Assembly (NCBI GenBank): GCA_023399355.1
Contig: JAEWQC010000088.1
Coordinates: forward strand, 1-64,000
DNA: 64,000 nt
Direction: 5' to 3'
Source of the DNA: Bacillota bacterium
Lineage (GTDB): Bacteria > Bacillota > Clostridia > Acetivibrionales > DTU013
Shown: positions 33,577-41,750 of the stretch, one piece after another
Position numbering within the stretch: the stretch's first letter is position 1
How the letters are laid out: each line of letters begins with the position of its first letter
Position numbers and translations under genes: made by a program
Notes under the pieces: model-generated
Databases searched by the model: none
Seen by the model: only the letters and a program-made list of their open reading frames with translations
What the model was told of the DNA's origin: nothing

Positions 33577-34182
33577 TTATACTCCTGCTTCGTAGGAATT
33601 CAGCTGCGATCCCGGGAAGGCATAGGACGACTGTGAAGAGTAGGCCTCCATTGCTGATTGGAAAGCACTCGTTATATACTGTTGTTGATCCGATGTGATC
33701 TTTCCCGACTCTGTCAAACCATCCAGCACACTCTTCAATGTGTCGGAGCTTTCATCCTGTGTCATTTGCGGCGGCGGCGGCATACCATGGTGTTTCTTCA
33801 TTGAGCCCAAAGCACTTTTAACAGCAGCCTCCTGATCCTCGGTAATAGTGCCTGCTGAAACCAGGCTCGCCAAAGGATCCTTGAAAGAGCTGTTGCCGGA
33901 AGCATTCTCCGCACCTGTTTTAGTCCGGTATGCCATTCTGGCGGCATCAAGCGCATCCTTTATGGCCTGCTCCTGATCCGAAGTAATGGTCCCATCAGAA
34001 ACGAGCGCTGACAAAGGACTTGCCGGCTTTTGCCCGGACACTCCCTGTGATGTGTTTTCCGATGTCTGGAACAGTTCCTGAGCGGATGAATTGTCTTGTG
34101 TGCTCCTCTTTTGTAGCAGTCTCAAAAGCTCCTGTGATGCACTGAGCTGACTGCTGTAATCATAATTAGAGGAAATGTTCAA
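33577..34182 (-). CDS. Hypothetical protein with three GxIT helix-turn-helix-like repeats
   Basis: 201 aa, no signal peptide or membrane helix. Three copies of a ~22-residue unit are visible: LSALVSDGTITSDQEQAIKD, LASLVSAGTITEDQEAAVKS and LDGLTESGKITSDQQQYITS, spaced by Ser/Gln/Asn-rich linkers. Each unit predicts helix-GxIT-helix, a pattern also seen in the secreted protein at 45686. It starts at TTG 34182 after AGGAGG. Own terminator. Function unknown; the lack of a signal suggests a cytoplasmic or leaderless exported protein. Confidence 0.75.
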   Translation of the reverse strand: MNISSNYDYSSQLSASQELLRLLQKRSTQDNSSAQELFQTSENTSQGVSGQKPASPLSALVSDGTITSDQEQAIKDALDAARMAYRTKTGAENASGNSSFKDPLASLVSAGTITEDQEAAVKSALGSMKKHHGMPPPPQMTQDESSDTLKSVLDGLTESGKITSDQQQYITSAFQSAMEAYSSQSSYAFPGSQLNSYEAGV

Positions 34183-34424
34183 TCTATCTTACCTCCTTTT
34201 TGCATCCATGCCAATATTTTATCCTATTATGTATATCGAGAGATATCCTTTGGGATATTGCGGCAGATATGCGGCAATCAAGCGGTTTATTCCATCATCT
34301 GCTTCACATCATTCAACAGCCCTTTACACACAATTTAACAACCGATTTAACAACCAACTATCACCAATTCCAGCAACTTGACAAACCTTCCGAATAATTG
34401 TACAATTATATTCCGTTAACACAT

Positions 34425-34501
34425 GCGCCCGTAGCTCAGCAGGATAGAGCGTCGGTTTCCTAAACCGCAGGCCGGACGTTCGAGTCGTCTCGGGCGCACC
34501 A
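34425..34501 (+). tRNA. tRNA-Arg (anticodon CCT)
   Basis: A complete cloverleaf: acceptor GCGCCCG/CGGGCGC, D-arm GCTC...GAGC, anticodon stem around TTCCTAA giving CCT (reads AGG), T-arm with TTCGAGT, and an encoded ACCA end at 34498-34501. A terminator follows directly. Downstream lies an AT-rich island ending in an integrase remnant, so the gene probably served as an attachment site. Confidence 0.95.
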
Positions 34502-34502
34502 G

Positions 34503-34533
34503 AATACCAAGCTTTCAGAGCTTGGTATTTTTT
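34503..34533 (+). terminator. Rho-independent terminator after tRNA-Arg
   Basis: AATACCAAGCT and AGCTTGGTATT form an 11-bp stem with a short loop followed by TTTTTT, starting two bases after the CCA end. Confidence 0.9.
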
Positions 34534-34593
34534 AATATTTAAGGTTTAGACAGATTTTAGACAGATTTATATATTTATTGTGAGGGTGCAGTA

Positions 34594-35454
34594 ATGGAGT
34601 ATAAAAAACAACATTGGGTACCTCAATCTTATTTACGTGCATGGTGTGATCCAAATGTGGATCCTCTAGAAAATGATTATGTCTGGGTATTTCAAAAGGA
34701 TGGAACCCTTTGGAAGAGAAAAGCCCCAGAAAATATATTTTTCGAACCAGATATGTATACGATTCATCTTGACGATGGGACGAGAATACTAGATATTGAA
34801 CATGGCCTATCTGGCCTTGAAAGTCTATTTACCAAAATAAGAAGAGAATCAATAAATATTAAATCTGAACTAAGCCCCAATGATATATTAATAATTCTAG
34901 CTTTCATTGCTGCATCATTTGAAAGAACAAAAATGAAAAGAGATTATCACAAAAAATTTTGGGGCGAGATAGTAGAATATGCAGAGAATTTAAAAAAATA
35001 TATGTTAAGTTTATCGCCTGAAGAACGAAAAAGAAAATCAGTTAATAGTAGTTCCGGTGAGTCATCACTTTCCCTCGACGATGCAAAAAGGTTAGCAGAA
35101 AACCCACTCCAAGAAATGTTAATTGCATCAATAAACACATCCATTGAAATGTTTCGACCGATGTGTTTGCGATTTTTACACACCACATCCAAACTAGGAT
35201 TTATAACTTCAGACGCTCCATGTGTTTGGTTTGACAGGGAAGCATATAAAAGACCATTTCCGTATAATCAGCCTGGTTTGGCATTCCCAACAATCGAGAT
35301 AACTCTACCTGTTTCCCCTCATTTTATGGCTTATTTAACGTGGAAAGGTAATACCACGTATATTGAAATACCTGATTATTTAGTAAATGAGTATAACCGA
35401 CGAACAAGATATTTTTGCAATGAATATTTCGTTGTTAACCAAAAGATTTTGTAA
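34594..35454 (+). CDS. DUF4238 protein in the tRNA-Arg island
   Basis: 286 aa. The start MEYKKQHWVPQSYLRAW and the later FITSDAPCVWFD and TLPVSPHFMAYL are hallmarks of DUF4238, a family of unknown activity that is scattered in accessory DNA of many bacteria. ATG 34594 follows GAGGGTG. The codon use is clearly richer in A and T than that of flanking genes, as expected after transfer. It stands 190 bp ahead of an Abi_2-type gene on the same strand with AT-rich DNA between. A defence role is an inference from neighbourhood. Confidence 0.75.
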   Translation: MEYKKQHWVPQSYLRAWCDPNVDPLENDYVWVFQKDGTLWKRKAPENIFFEPDMYTIHLDDGTRILDIEHGLSGLESLFTKIRRESINIKSELSPNDILIILAFIAASFERTKMKRDYHKKFWGEIVEYAENLKKYMLSLSPEERKRKSVNSSSGESSLSLDDAKRLAENPLQEMLIASINTSIEMFRPMCLRFLHTTSKLGFITSDAPCVWFDREAYKRPFPYNQPGLAFPTIEITLPVSPHFMAYLTWKGNTTYIEIPDYLVNEYNRRTRYFCNEYFVVNQKIL

Positions 35455-35651
35455 ATCCGTATTGGCTCGATCCAGGGAAACCTCCCAAATAGACCTAATT
35501 TAACTTGTTTTTTATTTACACGGACTTTAAGTAGCTTAATTGTAATCTACACTATCTTAGTAATCCAATAAATATTTTTCAATTTCTTTATAAAGCAAAA
35601 CGTTAAAAAAGTAGTATAATTAATTTAGTTTAGCAAAAGTGGGTGAAAAAT

Positions 35652-36587
35652 GTGCAAAAAGCCAAATTATCTATAGATGAACAGATAAAGCATATGAAAG
35701 AATCTAGAGGGATAACATTCAATATTACAAGCGAAGAACAAGTAGCTACATTTCTAGCTAATAACAATTATTACTTTAAGATCAAATCTTATGCTAAGAA
35801 TTATGATAAATATATTAAGGAGTCTAGTAGGGGTAAATACATAAATTTGGATTTCGCATATTTACAAGAGTTATCGACTATAGATATGCACTTAAGAAAA
35901 TTCATAATAAAAATAACTTTAGATATAGAGCATTTTCTAAAAACACAGTTATTGAGAGATTTTGAGAAAAACACTAAAGAAGATGGATACACAATCATTA
36001 AAGCTTTTTATGAAAGATATCCAACTATTATGGATAATATCTATAGAAATATTGACACATCGTATTGTTGCGATTTAGTGAATAAATATAAAAGTTGTTT
36101 TGCTATTTGGAATATAGTCGAGGTATTATCATTTGGGGATTTTATCAAGTTATATGACCTATATTATGAAAAATATTACTCTAAAGATAATATGAAGCAC
36201 CATTTATGGTCAGTAAAATTTCTAAGAAATGCAGCTGCACATAATAATTGCTTAATAAATAGTTTAAAACGCCCTTACAGCATAGATATACAGCTTAATA
36301 AAGAAGTCAATACATTCATATCAAAAATACCGGATATTCCACCAGCAGACTCTAGAGTGAAAAAAATGTCAAACCCTGCAGTTCATGATTTTGTTGTTAC
36401 TTTGTTTGTATTTTATAGGGTAGTAGGAAGTTCTTCTACAAAAAAACATACTTTTGCTGAGTTAAAAGAGTTAGTTGATGTAAGAATGATCCGTAATAAA
36501 GAATATTTTGAAAAAAACCAACTAATAATATCTTACTATAAATTTATTAAAATAATTGTTGACTATTTTTATGATATCTGCATATAA
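35652..36587 (+). CDS. Abi_2-type (AbiD/AbiF) abortive infection protein
   Basis: About 311 aa. The N-terminal KLSIDEQIKHMKESRGITF, NNNYYFKIKSYAKNYDKY and FAYLQELSTIDMHLRKFI are typical of the Abi_2 family, and FLRNAAAHNNCLIN supplies the RxxxxH motif of HEPN ribonucleases near residue 200. Members block phage growth in lactococci (AbiD, AbiF). GTG 35652 follows GGGTG, with GTG 35643 as a longer option. A TATAAT lies at 35615-35620. Strongly AT-rich. Two terminators follow, so the gene ends the plus-strand part of the island. Confidence 0.82.
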   Translation: MQKAKLSIDEQIKHMKESRGITFNITSEEQVATFLANNNYYFKIKSYAKNYDKYIKESSRGKYINLDFAYLQELSTIDMHLRKFIIKITLDIEHFLKTQLLRDFEKNTKEDGYTIIKAFYERYPTIMDNIYRNIDTSYCCDLVNKYKSCFAIWNIVEVLSFGDFIKLYDLYYEKYYSKDNMKHHLWSVKFLRNAAAHNNCLINSLKRPYSIDIQLNKEVNTFISKIPDIPPADSRVKKMSNPAVHDFVVTLFVFYRVVGSSSTKKHTFAELKELVDVRMIRNKEYFEKNQLIISYYKFIKIIVDYFYDICI

Positions 36588-36620
36588 TACTAACATAGAT
36601 CAAAAACATCTTGTGTTTTT

Positions 36621-36653
36621 ATCGGGAAGGTGCCTGCACCATCCCGATTTTTT
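36621..36653 (+). terminator. Rho-independent terminator after the Abi gene
   Basis: ATCGGGAAGGTGC and GCACCATCCCGAT pair and are followed by TTTTTTG, 33 bp after the stop codon. Confidence 0.88.
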
Positions 36654-36663
36654 GTTGGATTTT

Positions 36664-36696
36664 AAAAAAGCTCGTCATGATGGCGAGCTTTTTTTA
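36664..36696. terminator. Bidirectional terminator between island and integrase remnant
   Basis: AAAAAAGCTCGTC and GGCGAGCTTTTTT with a short loop give stem plus T tract on both strands. It overlaps the 3' end of the minus-strand integrase fragment. Confidence 0.8.
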
Positions 36697-36941
36697 CTTT
36701 CCTTTTTCCTTTTATTGAATGTCGATTCAAAAAGGCCTGCAGCCTTCTTATCCTTACTCTCAAGAAAATGGCTGAATATGTTTTGTGTAGTTGCTGATGT
36801 ACTGTGTCCTAATCGGCCAGCAACGGTCTGGATATCCATGCCTTTGCTTATAAGAAAAGTTGCACTAGTATGCCGGAGGCCATGAAAATTTAAGTGCGGC
36901 AGTTTACTCCTTGACAGAAATTTCGGAAACCAGTGAGTCAA
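36675..36941 (-). pseudogene. Tyrosine recombinase (integrase) C-terminal fragment with Tyr-to-Phe catalytic change
   Basis: 88 aa matching only the last third of a phage/ICE integrase: FHGLRHTSATFLISKG holds the HxxR block and GRLGHSTSATTQNIFSHF the LGH block. In the family the last motif is (T)TxxIYSHx, where Tyr is the DNA nucleophile; here the codon is TTC (Phe). The core-binding domain and the first catalytic Arg are missing. The 5' edge runs directly into a GNAT fragment at 36938. So the protein is truncated and catalytically dead: the scar of the element that inserted at tRNA-Arg. Confidence 0.85.
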
Positions 36942-37192
36942 AGTTGCAAATAAAGGGCTGCATCATTGACCTCATAGTGAGGTATGCAACTGCCAAGGTT
37001 ATAGAATGGTAAGATCCCTTTTAATATATTGTCATAGAAAAGCCCATAATAATTTGCACATCTTCTTACATCTTTTTTATTCTCAACGCCAAATTCAATG
37101 ATGTTTGGGTATAAGAAAGAAGTTTCAATTTCATTTCTCTCAAGGTATTCTAAAATGATTTGTTTGTCAGACTGCTCAAGTAATCTAATCAT
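36938..37192 (-). pseudogene. GNAT acetyltransferase N-terminal fragment fused to integrase remnant
   Basis: About 84 aa starting MIRLLEQSDKQIILEYLERN; the part up to GLFYDNILKGILPFYNLG resembles the N-terminal half of a GNAT-type acetyltransferase. The acetyl-CoA loop and everything after it are absent, and the frame ends (LYLQL) exactly where the integrase fragment starts, with a four-base overlap. This is best read as a deletion junction. ATG 37192 follows GGTGGTGGT. Confidence 0.6.
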
Positions 37193-37280
37193 CATTACCA
37201 CCACCATAAATATATAAGCCCTGCAGAATCACTTGTAAGGTGACTCCGAAGGGCTGTAACCACTCGTGTAGGACTTTCAT
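37185..37280 (-). CDS. Possible 31-aa leader peptide overlapping the GNAT fragment
   Basis: ATG 37280 to TAG 37185 gives MKVLHEWLQPFGVTLQVILQ plus 11 residues, ending inside the start region of the GNAT fragment. AGGG lies only three bases before the ATG, so translation is doubtful. The same DNA forms a hairpin, AGCCCT...AGGGCT, spanning about 37216-37256. It could be a leader peptide of an inducible gene, now without its partner. Confidence 0.3.
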   Translation of the reverse strand: MKVLHEWLQPFGVTLQVILQGLYIYGGGNDD

Positions 37281-37331
37281 TTTCCCTATGCTGCTCGCAT
37301 ATCAATGCTCAAGCATACTCACTTTTTAGGT

Positions 37332-37360
37332 ATTATTACATATATTTCATATGCTGTCAA
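37332..37360 (-). promoter_or_regulatory. Sigma-A promoter reading into the GNAT fragment
   Basis: On the minus strand TTGACA (37360-37355) is followed after 16-17 bp by TAATAAT (down to 37332). A leader of about 130 nt separates it from the GNAT ATG. Confidence 0.65.
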
Positions 37361-37447
37361 TATAAATAAGCTCGCTCAAAAACAAAAAGCAATTCTCTTG
37401 ACAGACGAGAGTGTTCAGCCAATAATTCCCCGAATTTGTGGGTGAAC

Positions 37448-38185
37448 CTAAAACTCAACTTCTTCCAGGTACAACCCGCATGCATCTGCCATAGTTCCCG
37501 TTTGGTTCCGCTCTTTTAAAATTATTATCTGAGGGATCTTTTCACTGTCTGCTTCACCCAAACCGACTCCTACCAAGGTTCCGACAATTCTTCTGACCAT
37601 ATTGTAAAGAAAGCCATTACCCCGCATCCTGATTTGAATAAATCCATTATTCTCTTCTATATCAATAGAATATATTTCACGAACCATGGAATTTTTCTTG
37701 GATTTGGCATTTGAAAAAGCTGTAAAGTCATGCTCCCCAATAAAATACGCAGTTGCCTCCCTCATTCTTGTGATATCAAGCCTTTTTTCAACATGCATGC
37801 TGTACTTTCGCATGAAAGGATTTGAATACTCCCTATTCCATATCATATACATATAGGTTTTCCCCTTGGCATTATACCTGGCATGAAAAATGTCGGGGAC
37901 CAGGGTAACTTCCTTAATGCTGATATCATGAGGTAAATATTTGTTTAAATAATTTTTAACCTCGGATGCGTCCAAATTCTCACTGGTCTTAAAATTGGCT
38001 ATCTGGGCAATCGCATGCACACCCGCATCCGTCCTGCCGCTGCCAATGATTTCAATGCTTTTTCCTGTCATCTCCGAGAGTACATTTTCTATCTTTCCCT
38101 GAATGGTATTTTCGCCGTTTCCAAGCCGCTGCCAGCCCTTATATCTTCCGCCGTCATATTGAATTAGCATTTTATAATTGTTCAT
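37448..38185 (-). CDS. truA: tRNA pseudouridine synthase A
   Basis: About 245 aa. TruA landmarks: MLIQYDGGRYKGWQRLGN at the start, the catalytic Asp in IGSGRTDAGVHAIAQIA, KTYMYMIWN, EHDFTAFSNAKSK and FLYNMVRRIVGTLVGVG. It converts U38-40 in the anticodon arm of tRNAs to pseudouridine. ATG 38185 follows AAGGGGA; the longer frame to 38233 has no ribosome site. It begins the conserved chromosome after the island. Confidence 0.95.
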   Translation of the reverse strand: MNNYKMLIQYDGGRYKGWQRLGNGENTIQGKIENVLSEMTGKSIEIIGSGRTDAGVHAIAQIANFKTSENLDASEVKNYLNKYLPHDISIKEVTLVPDIFHARYNAKGKTYMYMIWNREYSNPFMRKYSMHVEKRLDITRMREATAYFIGEHDFTAFSNAKSKKNSMVREIYSIDIEENNGFIQIRMRGNGFLYNMVRRIVGTLVGVGLGEADSEKIPQIIILKERNQTGTMADACGLYLEEVEF

Positions 38186-38283
38186 CGTTTTCCCCTTATC
38201 CTTGCCTTTTATATTGATTAAAGAGGAATACATCCTGGCCCATATAATCCATCTCTATCTTCTGTTATTTCTCTATTATAGCA

Positions 38284-38391
38284 TATCCGGATCAAGTGGA
38301 TTTTTAAACTGAATCCTGCATCTATCTGCAATTTCTATATCCGGATCAAACGGATATAAAAACTGAATCCTGCATCTATCTGCGATTCTTA
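38284..38391. repeat. 54-bp tandem duplication upstream of truA
   Basis: Two adjacent 54-bp units (38284-38337 and 38338-38391) share TATCCGGATCAA and AACTGAATCCTGCATCTATC with about eight differences. They lie in the truA upstream region and contain no ORF. Confidence 0.85.
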
Positions 38392-38467
38392 TGGGCAGAC
38401 TTTTGAGAATACCAAAAAGCCGCCTACCATAAAGGTTAGCAGTCAAGGCCTCTTCCTATTTGTGTTA

Positions 38468-38770
38468 TTACAACAGATAATCAACTACTGCCCTGTTTTC
38501 TCTGACTTTTGTCACAAATTCCGATACCTTGACATGTTCGGGATGTTTCTTATAGGCCTCCAGTGCCTGGATATCCGCAAATTCGGTAATAAGTACCGCA
38601 TCATAGGACATCTCGGAGGAGATTGAGTTGATACCTACCTCCAGATGCCTTATCCCGGCAATTTTATCTTTTAATGCCTCCAGCCTGGCTTTTATTGTCC
38701 GGGCGTTTTCTTCCTTGCTGCAGCCTTCAGCGAAGTCCTTGAGTTTCCACATTACAATATGTCTGATCAT
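38468..38770 (-). CDS. Dabb (stress-responsive alpha/beta barrel) domain protein
   Basis: 100 aa, the full length of a single Dabb domain. It starts MIRHIVMWKLKDFAEG, has the central IRHLEVGIN and YDAVLITEFADIQALEAYKKH and ends with ENRAVVDYLL, all typical. Dabb proteins form dimers; a specific function is unknown for the small free-standing ones. ATG 38770 follows AGGAGG. A weak terminator (GCTAACC-TTTAT-GGTAGGC then TTTTT) lies downstream near 38414-38440. Confidence 0.9.
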   Translation of the reverse strand: MIRHIVMWKLKDFAEGCSKEENARTIKARLEALKDKIAGIRHLEVGINSISSEMSYDAVLITEFADIQALEAYKKHPEHVKVSEFVTKVRENRAVVDYLL

Positions 38771-38792
38771 GATATTCCTCCTATGTAAATTA

Positions 38793-38816
38793 AAAAAGCA
38801 CCCATTAGGTGCTTCT
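38793..38816 (-). terminator. Rho-independent terminator of the 66-aa hypothetical gene
   Basis: On the minus strand AAGCACC-TAAT-GGGTGCTT is followed by TTTTAATTT, 16 bp after the stop at 38832. Confidence 0.85.
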
Positions 38817-38831
38817 TCGTATAAAATTGAG

Positions 38832-39035
38832 TTAAAGCATGCTGCCCAGTGATTCCAATATCATCTCTATTTCCTGCCTGCTGTACCTTCTCATGCTCTC
38901 CATATCGCCGTCCTGTGCCTTATGGGTTACAAGGATGTCTTTGTGTCCGATGCACACATCTGTTTCCCTGCCGTAAGTATCCGTGAAATTAAACACTTGA
39001 AGCCCTGCTGCAAACTGGATTTTCTGAGTGTCCAT
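38832..39035 (-). CDS. Hypothetical 67-aa cytoplasmic protein
   Basis: ATG 39035 follows GGGAAGGTGATA, and a terminator follows the stop. The product MDTQKIQFAAGLQVFNFTDT has no signal or membrane helix; it continues YGRETDVCIGHKDILVTHKA and ends in an acidic helix (RRYSRQEIEMILESLGSML). I do not recognise the family. A good ribosome site and its own terminator support a real gene. Confidence 0.7.
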   Translation of the reverse strand: MDTQKIQFAAGLQVFNFTDTYGRETDVCIGHKDILVTHKAQDGDMESMRRYSRQEIEMILESLGSML

Positions 39036-39156
39036 ATTATCACCTTCCCAAATCCAGTATACTCAACTTCAGTAAATTTTTCAATGCCTTTCTATACTTT
39101 TTTATACATTTTTGTGAGATACTCATTCATCTCCTCTGTAGTACCTTCACCAATGT

Positions 39157-40020
39157 CTATGCTTCTACCGTCAGCTTCGTCTTCCTAAGCGGAATCAGAC
39201 ACCGCAAGGTAACGGCGGCGATGACAATAATCCCACCTACAAGTGCCCATTTTCCAGGCTTTTCACCGAGCAGCAGGAATACCCAGACAGGATTCAGCAA
39301 AGGTTCAATGACCGGTATGATACTCCCTTCAAGTGCAGTTACGTGCTTGATCGCTTTCGCATACAGAATGTAAGGCAGGCCAAGCTGAACAACCCCAAGC
39401 AATGCAAGACACAACCAGCCCTTGGTATCCGGGACAGCCCCGAAAATGAAGGGGATTCCAATAATGGCTGAAAGTATATTCCCAAGCAATACTGATTCAA
39501 TAGGGGACCCGTCCTTCTGCATACGCATGAAAACAACAAAGGTGGCAAAGGAAATGCCGCTCAACGCCGCCAGAATATTACCGAATACCCCCTTCGTATT
39601 GATATGGTCCACAAAAAACAGTACCATACCACCAAGGACAATGACAATCGTTATCCAATCCAGCAGCTTCACTTTTTCCTTCAGCAGCCATGCCCCCAGA
39701 AAGGCTACATAAACCGGGGCCGTATATTGTATCAGTATTGCGTTTGCAGCTGTTGTATTTTTAGTTGCAACAACAAAAAGCACTACCATCCCGGTATACG
39801 ACAGTGCTGCTCCGATCTGTGCAATAGACCAGTTCAGTTTCGGTTTGCCTACCGCAATCAATATGATAATCGCCGATATTCCGCTTCTTATTCCGGCAAT
39901 CGCCAGAGGATTCGAATTGATGGATTTGATCAGCAAACCGCCGATACTCCACATCATTGCTGCCAATACCAGAAAAAGTATTGCTTTGGGCCTATCTTTC
40001 AATACTGCCTTTCTACTCAT
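39157..40020 (-). CDS. EamA/DMT-superfamily transporter
   Basis: About 287 aa with ten predicted membrane helices in two EamA halves (AAMMWSIGGLLIKSI; later GVFGNILAALSGISFATFVV). Motifs ILIQYTAPVYVAFLGAWLLKE and VIEPLLNPVWVFLLLGE are typical of the RhaT/YdcZ-like group that exports amino acids or other metabolites; substrate unknown. ATG 40020 sits five bases after GGTGA; ATG 40032 is an in-frame alternative. Confidence 0.9.
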   Translation of the reverse strand: MSRKAVLKDRPKAILFLVLAAMMWSIGGLLIKSINSNPLAIAGIRSGISAIIILIAVGKPKLNWSIAQIGAALSYTGMVVLFVVATKNTTAANAILIQYTAPVYVAFLGAWLLKEKVKLLDWITIVIVLGGMVLFFVDHINTKGVFGNILAALSGISFATFVVFMRMQKDGSPIESVLLGNILSAIIGIPFIFGAVPDTKGWLCLALLGVVQLGLPYILYAKAIKHVTALEGSIIPVIEPLLNPVWVFLLLGEKPGKWALVGGIIVIAAVTLRCLIPLRKTKLTVEA

Positions 40021-40274
40021 GTCCGTCACCATTCCGTCATAATTGTGTTATTATCCAGTATACCAAATCGCTGCTGGATATGCTGAAAAATTTTGTACAA
40101 GGAATGCCCTTTGGGGTTAAAAAGTTCAGGACATATTGTTATTGATTAATACAATTGAATACGATATGATAAAACTATCATTCAAACATTTTACTGAACT
40201 CAGTTCTAAGGCAATACCGCACACAGCAACGGTTTTTGTTTCACAACTTCAGATAAAAACAGGAGTGATGACTT

Positions 40275-41660
40275 ATGAAAAATGCTAAAAAGACCTTTGT
40301 TCTGGACACAAACGTTCTGCTTCATACTCCTTTCGCACTGTTCACCTTCGATGATAATACGATAGTCATACCCGAAGTCGTTCTGGAAGAATTGGATAAA
40401 TTCAAAAAGGACAATTCCGAACTTGGCGCAAATGCCAGACAGGTAGCCAGAATCATAGACAGCTTAAGGGAAAAAGGCAGTTTAAACAAGGGAATCAGCC
40501 TGGATAACGGAGGTACGCTTCGCATAGAGATGAACTTCCAGGATGTGAAGCTGCCCGAAAGCTGGGTCGGCAGTATCAACGACAATAGAATTCTGAAGGT
40601 CTGTAAGGGACTTCATGAAAAAGGCGAAAATGTATTTCTGATTTCCAAGGACGTCTTTGCAAGAATCAAGGCTGATGTTCTTGGGATCACTGCACAGGAT
40701 TTTTTCAACGAGCAGGCGCCAGTCTATGATGAGCAGTATAAAGGCCGGCTCAACGTATACACCTCTGAACAGAAGCTTGATGAATTCTACAGTAAATCGG
40801 TATTGCAGCCTGAGGATGTCTTCAATTTCAATCCTGTCCTTAATAAAAACATGCCTGTGGAACTTGTCGTGAACCAGTTTCTGGTTCTTCACGCCTGCAC
40901 TAACGATAAACAAACTGCCCTGGCACGATTTGACGGTAAGGAAATTGTTCCGCTCAATTTTATGCAGGATCACCCGTTCGGGATAACGCCCAGGAATGCA
41001 GGCCAGAAGTTCTTCCAGGAAGCCTTGCTGATGGATGCCGTAAAGGCACCGCTCGTTATTGCAAAAGGGCCTGCTGGTACGGCAAAAACATTTTATTCGC
41101 TGGCTGTCGGACTTCATAAAATCGTCGGCGACCATAATTCCCCCTACAGGAAAATCCTTGTATGCCGGCCTAACGTGAAGCTGGACGAGGATATCGGTTT
41201 CCTGCCGGGCAACGAACAGGAGAAAATCGCACCATTCCTTCGCCCCGTCATAGACAACCTTGAGGTGCTGGTCGATGCGGATGAAGGCGAGAGATACGCC
41301 AGTGAGAAAGAACTGAAAGATAAAATAGACGAGTTGTTTGACAGGAAGATTATCAGCGCCGAGGCGATCGCCTTTATCAGAGGCCGCTCTATCGTCAAAC
41401 AATGGGTAATCATCGATGAAGCACAAAATCTCACTCCAAAGCAGGTCAAAGGCATTATCACCCGTGCAGGCAAAGGGACGAAAATCATCCTGATCGGTGA
41501 CCCCGAACAGATAGACCATCCGTTCCTCGACATCCGCACAAACGGCCTGAGCTTTGCATCGGAAAGAATGAAAGGCAGTCCGCTGTGTTTCCAGATCACA
41601 TTGACCGACGAGGAGTGCGAACGTTCAGAACTGGCCTATGAAGCGGCAAGAAGGATGTAA
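40275..41660 (+). CDS. PIN-PhoH family ATPase/ribonuclease
   Basis: 461 aa. The N-terminal PIN domain (residues ~1-135) has FVLDTNVLLHTP, EVVLEELDKFK and NDNRILKVC with the acidic metal ligands. The C-terminal PhoH ATPase shows Walker A IAKGPAGTAKTFYSLAVG near residue 262 and Walker B VIIDEAQNLTPKQVKG. PhoH2-type PIN-PhoH proteins couple RNA cleavage to unwinding in mycobacteria and resemble Bacillus YlaK. ATG 40275 follows CAGGAGTGATGA. Single gene with ~240 bp upstream that hold no visible promoter of high quality. Confidence 0.92.
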   Translation: MKNAKKTFVLDTNVLLHTPFALFTFDDNTIVIPEVVLEELDKFKKDNSELGANARQVARIIDSLREKGSLNKGISLDNGGTLRIEMNFQDVKLPESWVGSINDNRILKVCKGLHEKGENVFLISKDVFARIKADVLGITAQDFFNEQAPVYDEQYKGRLNVYTSEQKLDEFYSKSVLQPEDVFNFNPVLNKNMPVELVVNQFLVLHACTNDKQTALARFDGKEIVPLNFMQDHPFGITPRNAGQKFFQEALLMDAVKAPLVIAKGPAGTAKTFYSLAVGLHKIVGDHNSPYRKILVCRPNVKLDEDIGFLPGNEQEKIAPFLRPVIDNLEVLVDADEGERYASEKELKDKIDELFDRKIISAEAIAFIRGRSIVKQWVIIDEAQNLTPKQVKGIITRAGKGTKIILIGDPEQIDHPFLDIRTNGLSFASERMKGSPLCFQITLTDEECERSELAYEAARRM

Positions 41661-41750
41661 TCCGGGATCCGGTCCCATATGAACAAATTAAATGACTAAA
41701 TTGGGGGAATTGGAGGCAAATTATAGAGAATACTATGTGAGTGTAAAAAA

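Noticed and set aside
39601..40086. 160-aa ORF opposite the EamA transporter
   Set aside because: Antisense shadow rich in Cys, His and Gln; no start signal.
40482..41519. 345-aa ORF on the minus strand within the PhoH gene
   Set aside because: Antisense shadow of the PhoH frame; no ribosome site, no family resemblance.
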